Part shown: positions 25,873 to 32,937 of the stretch, one piece after another
Layout of the letters: each line of letters begins with the position of its first letter
How positions within the stretch are numbered: the stretch's first letter is position 1
Source of the DNA: Lactiplantibacillus songbeiensis
GTDB lineage: Bacteria > Bacillota > Bacilli > Lactobacillales > Lactobacillaceae
DNA length: 64,000 bases
NCBI RefSeq assembly: GCF_005405125.1
Contig: NZ_BJDL01000003.1
Span: 1-64,000, forward strand
Direction of reading: 5' to 3'
Position numbers and translations under genes: made by a program
The notes under the pieces: generated by a model
Told to the model about the DNA's origin: nothing
Databases searched by the model: none
What the model saw: the letters and a program-made list of their open reading frames with translations, nothing else

Positions 25873-27027
25873 ATGATTATTAATAAACATGTCATGCGCA
25901 GTACCAACGAGAAACAGGTCCTTCAACAAGTGATTAATGAAGGTCCAATTAGTCGTAGTCAAATTTCACGTAACTTAAGTTTGAATAAAGTGACGGTTTC
26001 TGATATTTACAATCAACTGCTGCGGGCACAGTATATCAAGGAAATTGGTTGTGGTGTTAGTACCAAGAATGGTGGCCGTAAGCCAGTCATGGCGGAATTA
26101 AACGTCAATTACGGCTTTGTGGCTAGCATTGATTTATCGGAAACGGCTGTCAAACTAATGTATTCACGTTTCAATGGCAAGATTCTGCATTTCCAAAGCT
26201 TTAAGACGGCGGATATGACGCTGACCGATGTGATTGATTTGATTGAAGATCAGTTACGCAACGTTGACGATTATGGCACGGTTCACGGCTTGATGGGGGT
26301 CGCAATTGCCTTGGACGGTATCATTTATGAAAATAAAATTTTAAAGACGCCAATTAAATGTTTAGCACATTTTGATTTGGCAAAGTATTTACGTGACAAA
26401 CTGCGGATACCAGTTATGTTGGAGAAAAAGGCCAACTTAACGGCCGTCTTCGAACGGGATTTCCACGACAATGAGATCTTCGATAATGTGGTCTCGGTAG
26501 TTGTTCGTGACGAGATTCACGCCGGAATTGTGGCAGATTCACGGTTGTACTCCGGGCATGAAGGTGAAGCTGGTGAAGTTGGGACGGCTTTACTGGAAGA
26601 CCGGAAGCTCGAAAATCATATGGAATCTGCCAACGACTATGCGTCTGAAAAAGCGCTCTGGGCGAAATTAAAGGCGATTAAACATGTCGACCGGTTAGAT
26701 TTGACAGCGGTTAAGCATGATTATATCAACCACAATCCCGAAGTCACCCAAGTCTTTGACGATTTCGTTTACTACTTGTCAAAGGTAGTTGCGAACGTGT
26801 CAACGGCCTTTGCACCGGATGTGGTTGTCTTGAACACCAGCGTGCTGGAAATCTTGCCACAACTGTTGACGGATATCCGCAACATGACGGCTAAGGTGTC
26901 CTCACCAAGCCGGCAAGTGCCAATCATTGCCACTAAGAACGTGCAATCAGCGGCGTTGTTAGGTGGGGCTTCGGAAATCATTCATCAAGCATTGGGTCTC
27001 GAAAGCTTGAAGATGCATTTTTCCTAA
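25873..27027 (+). CDS. ROK-family transcriptional regulator (XylR/NagC type)
   Basis: 384 residues. An N-terminal winged helix-turn-helix (residues about 10-65, EGPISRSQISRNLSLNKVTV) precedes a ROK sugar-kinase-like domain (VASIDLSETAVKLMYS, GHEGEAGEVGTALL, NVSTAFAPDVVVLNTSV). The zinc motif CxCGxxGC of many ROK repressors is absent, and the phosphate-binding loop is poor, so it should be a regulator and not a kinase. No sugar genes are adjacent, so it probably acts on a distant target; the name XylR is not justified from context. The start ATG at 25873 has a weak ribosome site. Confidence 0.85.
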   Translation: MIINKHVMRSTNEKQVLQQVINEGPISRSQISRNLSLNKVTVSDIYNQLLRAQYIKEIGCGVSTKNGGRKPVMAELNVNYGFVASIDLSETAVKLMYSRFNGKILHFQSFKTADMTLTDVIDLIEDQLRNVDDYGTVHGLMGVAIALDGIIYENKILKTPIKCLAHFDLAKYLRDKLRIPVMLEKKANLTAVFERDFHDNEIFDNVVSVVVRDEIHAGIVADSRLYSGHEGEAGEVGTALLEDRKLENHMESANDYASEKALWAKLKAIKHVDRLDLTAVKHDYINHNPEVTQVFDDFVYYLSKVVANVSTAFAPDVVVLNTSVLEILPQLLTDIRNMTAKVSSPSRQVPIIATKNVQSAALLGGASEIIHQALGLESLKMHFS

Positions 27028-27047
27028 ATAGTTAAAGTATGAAAACT

Positions 27048-27097
27048 AACGTGTCGGTAACTTTGGGTTGACCCATTGTTACTGACACGTTTTTGTT
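27048..27097 (+). terminator. Terminator of the ROK regulator gene
   Basis: AACGTGTCGGTAAC / GTTACTGACACGTT stem with an inner GGGT/ACCC hairpin, followed by a T-run, about 20 bases after the stop. Confidence 0.85.
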
Positions 27098-27104
27098 GTG
27101 TCGT

Positions 27105-27275
27105 CTCCGCTGACCAGAAATTTAACGCGGTGGGGCGGACCTGACAGCCACAGTGCGGTCTGTCAGGCGCCTTTAAGCCTAGAACCCGAGGCCCAGCCAC
27201 TAAACCGGGAAAAGCACCGGCTTAGTGGCTCGTCACGGCGTTAATTTCTGGCCAGCTCCGACTGGGTTAACGATT
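27105..27275 (+). repeat. Second type of palindromic repeat, longer copy
   Basis: Outer arms CTGACCAGAAATTTAACGC and GCGTTAATTTCTGGCCAG are inverted copies. Inside are GACCTGACAGCC / GGTCTGTCAGGC and CCAGCCACTAAACCGG / CCGGCTTAGTGGCTCG hairpins. The GCGGTGGGGC block and the CAGCC..GTGCGGTCTG core link it to the element at 14205-14315. About 170 bp, intergenic. Confidence 0.65.
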
Positions 27276-27384
27276 AGTTGGATGAGCTAGGCAGGACGAC
27301 ATGGGTTAATTTTGAAATTAACTTAGTCTTCAATAGAGCTGGGTGTTTTAGAAATTAAATGTCTAGCTAAAAATATACATAAGC

Positions 27385-27545
27385 AAGTTAACGCCGGGCG
27401 GGTCAGAATTGGCTCAGTGGTGTCGTTTGACTTAGTCGGTGATTTTCCGGCTTAGTCAAAGCCCGGCTTTTGAGACCGCCTTGTGGCTCAAAAACGCGGC
27501 CACCACGTTCCAGACAATTCTGACCCAACCAGAGTGGTAACTTCC
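27385..27545 (+). repeat. Palindromic repeat, right module
   Basis: Complete right module: TTAACGCCGGGCGGGTCAGA, GTTTGACTTAGTCGG with CCGGCTTAGTCAAAG, GCCCGGCTTTTGAGACC, GCGGCCACCACGTTCCAGAC and ACCCAACCAGAGTGGTAAC. Confidence 0.85.
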
Positions 27546-27661
27546 ACCAGCTTTCATGAAAACAAACCAATAGAAAGTCAAAATAAGCATCACAGTTTCA
27601 TATTTTTTTAAACCGTTTTCAGTTACAATGAAAGGGAGCGCTTTAAAGGGAGTTGAATGTT

Positions 27662-28735
27662 TTGGAACTTTGGTCACACTTTGTTCATAACGTCCGGTTG
27701 CGGCGGGCCAGTGTGTTGGCTTTAATTGTGGTGATTTTGTATTTCGCAGCTAGCATGATGAGTATCATTTTGTTAACGTTTATTTTCACTTTCTTGGTGA
27801 CGCGGTTGGTGCGCTGGATTCAAAAGCATGTGCCGGTACCGAGCGTGTTAATTGTGATCACCGTGTACGCGTTAGTGGTGCTGGGGATGTACTTTGCGGT
27901 GACGGCTTATTTGCCGCAGTTGATTAAGCAGACACTCATGACCTTTCAATCGGTCTACGAGTTTTATCAGAATCCTTCGAATGATACGAATGAATTATTA
28001 CGTTGGGTGACCTCATATTTTCAGGAATCCGATATCATTAAGCAAGTGAAAACGGGGATTTCAGTGGTGTTTAAGTATATTACTAATATTGGTAATATGG
28101 GGGTCACCTTCTTCTTGTCACTAGTTTTGAGCTTCTTCTTCACCGTTGAAGATCAACAGATGCACCGGTTCTCGCAACGCTTTTTAACGAGTACTTTCGG
28201 CTGGTTCTTTCAGGACGTTTATTTCTTCGCTAAGAAGTTCGTGAATAGTTTTGGGGTTGTCCTAGAAGCCCAGTTTATGATTGCGCTGGTTAACACCGTG
28301 ATTACACTGATTTTTATGGCATTTTTGCATATGCCACAGTTAATTAGCTTAGGCTTGATGATTTTTCTACTGAGCCTAATTCCGGTGGCTGGGGTGATTA
28401 TTTCGCTAATTCCATTGAGCTTAATTGCGTATTCCGTTGGTGGCTTGAAGTATGTCGTTTACATGGTGATCATGATCGCGGTCGTGCATATGTTGGAAGC
28501 ATACGTATTGAATCCGAAGTTCATGGCAAGCCGGACGGAAATTCCCGTCTTTTATACGTTTGTTGTTTTATTGGTCAGTGAACGACTCTTTGGTGTTTGG
28601 GGATTAATTGTCGGGGTGCCGATTTTTAACTTCATTTTAGACATTATCGGCGTGAAACCGGTTCACGGATTAAAACCGCAATTACATTTGAAAAAAAGTT
28701 TAAATTCACACCATGATTCTGCAAATAAACCCTGA
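27662..28735 (+). CDS. AI-2E family transporter (PerM/YdiK-like permease)
   Basis: About 357-residue integral membrane protein with roughly eight hydrophobic segments, including the N-terminal pair (ALIVVILYFAASMMSIILL, TFIFTFLVTRLVRWI) and the C-terminal motif VYMVIMIAVVHMLEAYVLNPKFMAS with P...SERLFGVWGLIVGVPIF. This is the AI-2E/UPF0118 family; members export small signals or act as antiporters, and true AI-2 export is not proven for most. TTG at 27662 fits the AAAGGGAG site better than a TTG nine bases earlier, which is too close. Single gene, 75 bases before gpmA. Confidence 0.85.
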   Translation: MELWSHFVHNVRLRRASVLALIVVILYFAASMMSIILLTFIFTFLVTRLVRWIQKHVPVPSVLIVITVYALVVLGMYFAVTAYLPQLIKQTLMTFQSVYEFYQNPSNDTNELLRWVTSYFQESDIIKQVKTGISVVFKYITNIGNMGVTFFLSLVLSFFFTVEDQQMHRFSQRFLTSTFGWFFQDVYFFAKKFVNSFGVVLEAQFMIALVNTVITLIFMAFLHMPQLISLGLMIFLLSLIPVAGVIISLIPLSLIAYSVGGLKYVVYMVIMIAVVHMLEAYVLNPKFMASRTEIPVFYTFVVLLVSERLFGVWGLIVGVPIFNFILDIIGVKPVHGLKPQLHLKKSLNSHHDSANKP

Positions 28736-28810
28736 TAATATTTTGATTTTTCAGCGTTTCAGTGTAAAATGAATGAAGTAAATAATAAATGAAAGAGGTC
28801 ATTAACTGCT

Positions 28811-29503
28811 ATGGCAAAATTAGTATTGATTCGTCACGGTCAAAGTGAATGGAACCTGTCAAACCAATTTACGGGTTGGGTTGACGTTGATTTAAGTGAA
28901 AAGGGTGTTGAAGAAGCTAAGGCTGCTGGTAAGAAAGTTGCCGAAGCCGGCTTGAAGTTCGATTACGCCTTCACTTCAGTTTTGACTCGTGCCATCAAGA
29001 CATTGCACTACGTTTTGGAAGAATCTGACCAACTTTGGATTCCTGAAACCAAGACTTGGCGCTTAAACGAACGTCATTATGGCGCTTTACAAGGTTTGAA
29101 CAAGAAGGAAACCGCTGAAAAATACGGTGACGACCAAGTTCATATCTGGCGTCGTTCATACGACGTTTTACCTCCATTATTGAGTGCTGATGATGAAGGT
29201 TCAGCTGTTAACGATCGTCGTTATGCTGACTTAGACCCTAACATCGTCCCTGGTGGCGAAAACTTGAAGGTTACCTTGGAACGGGTTATGCCTTTCTGGG
29301 AAGACCAAATCGCCCCTAAGTTGCTTGATGGCAAGAACGTCATCATCGCAGCCCATGGTAACTCATTACGTGCCCTTTCAAAGTACATCGAACAAATCAG
29401 TGATGATGACATCATGAACCTTGAAATGGCTACTGGTGAACCAGTTGTTTATGACTTCGACGAAAAGTTGAACGTCTTAGGCAAAGAAAAGTTAGGCAAA
29501 TAA
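28811..29503 (+). CDS. gpmA: 2,3-bisphosphoglycerate-dependent phosphoglycerate mutase
   Basis: Glycolytic enzyme interconverting 3- and 2-phosphoglycerate. 230 residues, typical dPGM. The catalytic histidine is in [10 protein letters not shown] (residues 6-15), the acid in [12 protein letters not shown], and the second His in [11 protein letters not shown]. Codon use is strongly biased to preferred codons (GAA, AAG, GGT), as expected of a highly expressed gene. GAAAGAGG site before ATG; own terminator. Lactobacilli carry several gpm paralogues, so this may be one of a set. Confidence 0.95.
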   Translation: MAKLVLIRHGQSEWNLSNQFTGWVDVDLSEKGVEEAKAAGKKVAEAGLKFDYAFTSVLTRAIKTLHYVLEESDQLWIPETKTWRLNERHYGALQGLNKKETAEKYGDDQVHIWRRSYDVLPPLLSADDEGSAVNDRRYADLDPNIVPGGENLKVTLERVMPFWEDQIAPKLLDGKNVIIAAHGNSLRALSKYIEQISDDDIMNLEMATGEPVVYDFDEKLNVLGKEKLGK

Positions 29504-29531
29504 TCAGCTGATTATTTACTAGATTTTCAAG

Positions 29532-29562
29532 AAGCGCCCGCTTAGTGGGGGGCGCTTTTTTA
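29532..29562 (+). terminator. Terminator of gpmA
   Basis: AAGCGCCC / GGGCGCTT stem with a short loop and a T-run, 28 bases after the gpmA stop. Confidence 0.88.
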
Positions 29563-29704
29563 TGGCGCTAAAACCGGCTAAGTTGAGATAACTTAGGATG
29601 AGTTTGACAATTAATGACAATAAACGGCCGCTAGTGGACGCTAAATGGACACTGCCACTTTCAAGTTAGTTGATACGTTTTCTAAAAATCAAGGGGGACT
29701 TTAC

Positions 29705-29920
29705 ATGTATGATGAAGCAGAATTAGTAGAAGCCAAACGGCAAATTGATTCAACCTTGCATAAGATTCGTGAAGTTGTAAAGACTCTTGAGGTTAAGGAA
29801 AATCCATCACGGTATAAGTCGCAATTAACACTCGCCAAGCGCCGACTGAAAGCTTTTGGTATTGCGAATCAGTTAATTGAAGACAAGTTGGCTGAGTTGA
29901 AAGCAGATAGTGGTCACTAG
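29705..29920 (+). CDS. Small charged helical protein, unknown
   Basis: 71 residues, Lys/Glu-rich and almost entirely predicted helix (YDEAELVEAKRQIDSTLHKI, KRRLKAFGIANQLIEDKLAE), suggesting a coiled coil. ATG at 29705 follows AAGGGGGA by 7 bases. No signal peptide or membrane segment, so cytoplasmic. I do not recognise a family with known function. It lies 129 bases before another small gene and may be transcribed with it. Confidence 0.65.
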   Translation: MYDEAELVEAKRQIDSTLHKIREVVKTLEVKENPSRYKSQLTLAKRRLKAFGIANQLIEDKLAELKADSGH

Positions 29921-30049
29921 CAATTAAGATTTAGCGGATTGTGAGTGGAGTGAAAAAGCTCCCCGTAATTCCCGTGGCACCCGTATAGGTGTAAAGTATA
30001 AGATTTGATTGGTTAAGACGAAGAGAAATTGATAGGGGTATTTGAATAC

Positions 30050-30295
30050 ATGAGTGAAACAGCAGCAAACGAAGTGACACAACGCGAAATGATCCGGATT
30101 ATTGGGTTGTTCCGCAAGAACGGTTTTAAAGGCGAATACGTCAGTTTTCAACACGTCGTTGATGAAGGAGCTAGTTACTTTGTTGTGATGTCTGATGAAA
30201 ACAACGGGACGCAGGGCTTGTTTAAAGCCGACTTGTTAGCTGGGACGATTGAATTCCAATATATGTTGGATGAAAATCATGAAGTAGCTAAGTAA
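30050..30295 (+). CDS. Small cytoplasmic protein, unknown
   Basis: 81 residues with no signal or membrane segment. The sequence MIRIIGLFRKNGFKGEYVSF, then GASYFVVMSDENNGTQGLFK and IEFQYMLDENHEVAK, suggests a compact alpha/beta fold. ATG at 30050 with GATAGGGG about 12 bases upstream. Its last 20 codons are repeated in a damaged copy at 32229-32293 beyond the efflux-pump gene. Function unknown. Confidence 0.65.
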   Translation: MSETAANEVTQREMIRIIGLFRKNGFKGEYVSFQHVVDEGASYFVVMSDENNGTQGLFKADLLAGTIEFQYMLDENHEVAK

Positions 30296-30320
30296 TCAGG
30301 TTAAAAATGGTTTTATAAAG

Positions 30321-30357
30321 AAGTGTCAATTACCTTTATTGGTGATTGACGCTTTTG
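30321..30357 (+). terminator. Terminator after the 81-residue gene
   Basis: AAGTGTCAATTACC / GGTGATTGACGCTT imperfect stem with a TTTATT loop and a TTTT tail. Confidence 0.8.
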
Positions 30358-30556
30358 TTATTTAAGAGATAAATAATTAAGTAATTTAGCCAGGTAAGCA
30401 GTACTTACGAACTCACTGTTGGTAATCCTAACATTCTGACAGCTACGGCGATTTTTTATTCACTCCTTGACGACATGGCTGGCTGCAACGTCTGTTAGCT
30501 AATTGTGTTAACATTATTATGTCGTTTTTATCAGACAGAATCAGGGAGCGGGAAAA

Positions 30557-32026
30557 TTGAATCACATGAAAAAAACAAATGTTTTGGCAGTCACCATTGC
30601 CATCTACGTTGCTACTTTTATTAGCGCGGTCGAAGGTACTGTTGTTTCGACGGCTTTACCGACCATCGTGGGGGATCTCCGCGGGGTTAGTTTAATGAAC
30701 TGGGTCTTTTCGATCTACTTATTAACGACTGCGATGGTTACGCCGATTTATGGAAAATTAGCTGATTTGCTTGGTCGGAAGCCAGTGATGCAAGTTGGAC
30801 TAGGTATTTTTATTATTGGCTCGACGATGAGTGGGCTCGCTAGCACGATGCCCGTCTTGATTTTCTGGCGCGCGATTCAGGGTATCGGTGCCGGTGCGTT
30901 ATTGCCAGTTTCGATGACAATTATTGCGGATATTTATTCTTATGAGAAACGCGCTCAAGTTCTGGGTATTAATAATTCAGCTTGGGGCATTGCCGCGGTA
31001 TTGGCGCCTTTAATCGGTGGGGTGATTATTGATAAACTCAGTTGGCACTGGATCTTCTTTATTAATGTGCCAATCGGTCTCATTACCATGATCTTATTTC
31101 AGCTGTTTTTACATGAGCCTAAGCACGCGCAACATGAACAGATTGATTACTGGGGCAGTTTTTGGCTGATGCTTAGTTTGTTAAGCTTGATGCTCAGTTT
31201 TCAGAGTTTAGGTGGTCATCCAATCAAGTGGGGTGTGGTTCTTTCTGAATGGCTTGTGAGTGGTATCAGTCTTTGGTTGTTCATTCGTCAAGAAGGTCGC
31301 GCTGCTGATCCGGTTATTTCACTGGACCTATTTAAAAACCGCCCGTTCATTGGCCAAAATTTAATTGCGGGACTGATCAATGGGTATTTAATGGCGATCA
31401 GCGTTTATGTTCCAACTTGGGCGCAAGGCCTGTTAGGTGTTTCGGCATCATACGCTGGTTTTGCCTTGACACCGAATTCTGTATTTTGGGTTATCGGGTC
31501 AGTGGTGACAAGCTATTTGTTAGTCAAATGGACCCCGCGACGGATACTGTATTTTAGTTTGTGTTTTATTTTGGCTGCTGGTGTCTGGTTTGCGCTACTG
31601 CCAATGACGACCAGTTTTGGCTGGTTCTTTATGATTACTGCAATCGGTGGTTTTGGCTTCGGAATTACGATGACAACGACCACGGTAACGTCACAACATT
31701 TGGTGCCGGAAGAGGCTGTTGGGGTCGCGACATCATTTAATACGTTGAGCCGGACAATTGGTCAAACTTTGATGGTATCGATCTTTGGAATTGTTTTAAA
31801 TGTTGGCATGCAAAATGGGTTAAGCCAACATGCGGGTGTTACGATGAGTATGATGAATAAATTGATCAATCCGAAGACAGCAAACCAATTACCCGCAAAG
31901 CTATTACCGACTTTGCGGCAAGTCTTATATAACGGCTTACACTGGGTCTATGTGATTGGGATTATCTTTGTATTACTGGCTTTCTTGATTAATTATTTAG
32001 ATCACCATGATTGGCAACTTGATTAG
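30557..32026 (+). CDS. MFS multidrug efflux transporter (DHA2/EmrB-QacA family)
   Basis: 489 residues with about 14 membrane segments. The N-terminal part has ALPTIVGDLRGVSLMNWVFS and the MFS motif A region GKLADLLGRKPVM; the motif C-like stretch is NNSAWGIAAVLAPLIGG, marking drug/H+ antiporters. TTG start within 10 bases of GGGAGCGGG, with a second possible ATG three codons later. A degenerate gene remnant and, 900 bases further, a UvrA-like ABC protein follow; both efflux and UvrA-like proteins are linked to toxin or DNA-damaging drug defence, but joint function is only a guess. Confidence 0.88.
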   Translation: MNHMKKTNVLAVTIAIYVATFISAVEGTVVSTALPTIVGDLRGVSLMNWVFSIYLLTTAMVTPIYGKLADLLGRKPVMQVGLGIFIIGSTMSGLASTMPVLIFWRAIQGIGAGALLPVSMTIIADIYSYEKRAQVLGINNSAWGIAAVLAPLIGGVIIDKLSWHWIFFINVPIGLITMILFQLFLHEPKHAQHEQIDYWGSFWLMLSLLSLMLSFQSLGGHPIKWGVVLSEWLVSGISLWLFIRQEGRAADPVISLDLFKNRPFIGQNLIAGLINGYLMAISVYVPTWAQGLLGVSASYAGFALTPNSVFWVIGSVVTSYLLVKWTPRRILYFSLCFILAAGVWFALLPMTTSFGWFFMITAIGGFGFGITMTTTTVTSQHLVPEEAVGVATSFNTLSRTIGQTLMVSIFGIVLNVGMQNGLSQHAGVTMSMMNKLINPKTANQLPAKLLPTLRQVLYNGLHWVYVIGIIFVLLAFLINYLDHHDWQLD

Positions 32027-32135
32027 ATGTGTGATATTGGGACAACAGCTTTTGCTGCAAAAGATAGTGGGCTGTTAATATGATTGTCAGTACTTTGGTA
32101 AGACAGGTTCTTGGTCATTGGAGGAAGCAGCTGCG

Positions 32136-32293
32136 ATGAAAAAACAGTTATATAAATTTGGTCGGGTCAGCACTATTTTTGAAACAACTATTTTGATGGC
32201 ACTGATTGTGCAGCAGACAATGTATGACATGTTCTAGCCGGGATGATTGAATTTCAATATACGTTGGATGAAAATCATGAGGTAGCTAAGTGA
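32136..32293 (+). pseudogene. Frameshifted remnant related to the 81-residue gene
   Basis: A frame starts at ATG 32136 behind GGAGGA and ends early at 32237 after 33 codons. Right there, from about 32229, the DNA matches the end of the small gene at 30050-30295: TAGCCGGGATGATTGAATTT compares with TAGCTGGGACGATTGAATTC, and the encoded IEFQYTLDENHEVAK differs from IEFQYMLDENHEVAK by one residue. One extra C at about 32234 throws the frame off. So the C-terminal coding part of a second copy survives behind a frameshift, with an unrelated or diverged N-terminus. Confidence 0.7.
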
Positions 32294-32307
32294 ATAGAAC
32301 TAATTGA

Positions 32308-32334
32308 AGGGATAGCCGTGGCTGTCTCTTTTTT
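32308..32334 (+). terminator. Terminator behind the remnant gene
   Basis: GGGATAGCC / GGCTGTCTC hairpin with six T residues. The same GGGATAG..CTATCTC design occurs at 35973 and 36588. Confidence 0.8.
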
Positions 32335-32387
32335 GGTACATATATAGTATTTAAAAGCTGGTATACTAAAAAATAAACTTAATATAC

Positions 32388-32462
32388 GCCTGGTGCTAGG
32401 TGAACTTGCCGCCTGCCGGTTGGTTCCTAAAATGCTGGAACGCCATGGGTCATTTTGAAACC
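32388..32462 (+). repeat. Palindromic repeat, left-module fragment
   Basis: GGTGCTAGGTGAACTTGCCG, CCTGCCGGTTGGTTCCTAAA and TGCTGGAACGCCATGGGTCA, then the match stops at TTTTGAAACC. The right part is missing. Confidence 0.75.
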
Positions 32463-32632
32463 AAATAAGTCCGTGTACTTCTAATCAAGTTGATGCCATT
32501 TCTTATCTTCCAGTTTGTGTTTCAACAGTAAGTGGTTGCGACCGATGCAAAATAATCGAGCATCTGAGCGACTTATAAAGTGTTAATTATGATAATAATG
32601 ATATTAGGCTTTTAAACGGCACTCAGTCATGG

Positions 32633-32743
32633 TATGATTAAACGCGTAGGCGTACCCATGGTCGGGTATGTTCGAAAATCCTGATAATTTACGTTATGAG
32701 GTAATGGAGTCTTTGGATTGCAAAATTCAAAGGCTCTTTTTTT
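32633..32743 (+). ncRNA. Candidate leader or small RNA before the UvrA-like gene
   Basis: A TATGAT box at 32633-32638 is followed by a hairpin TACCC / GGGTA, an AT-rich stretch and a terminator GAGTCTTTGGATT / AATTCAAAGGCTC with seven T residues (32707-32743). The transcript would be about 100 bases with no convincing frame. It ends 195 bases before the UvrA-like start, so it could be an attenuated leader or a separate RNA. A second promoter (TTGACT at 32831, TATGAT at 32856, spacing 19) lies between it and the gene. Confidence 0.4.
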
Positions 32744-32937
32744 GCGATTACATATATGGGGACTAGTTGTTAACGGTCTTGGTGACGGCGTTTTCTAGGC
32801 AACTTCTGTAAATAAATTTTGCCATTCCTATTGACTGTAACCAAACGGGACAGTTTATGATTAGAGTTGAACTTAATGTAGGTTTGTTTTCAAAATAATC
32901 TAGATTAGGTTAGGATTGAAATTAAAGGTGGCTAATT

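Noticed and set aside
25873-27027. Naming the ROK regulator XylR with a role in xylose use
   Set aside because: No xylose genes are adjacent, and the ROK zinc motif is absent; only the family call is supported.
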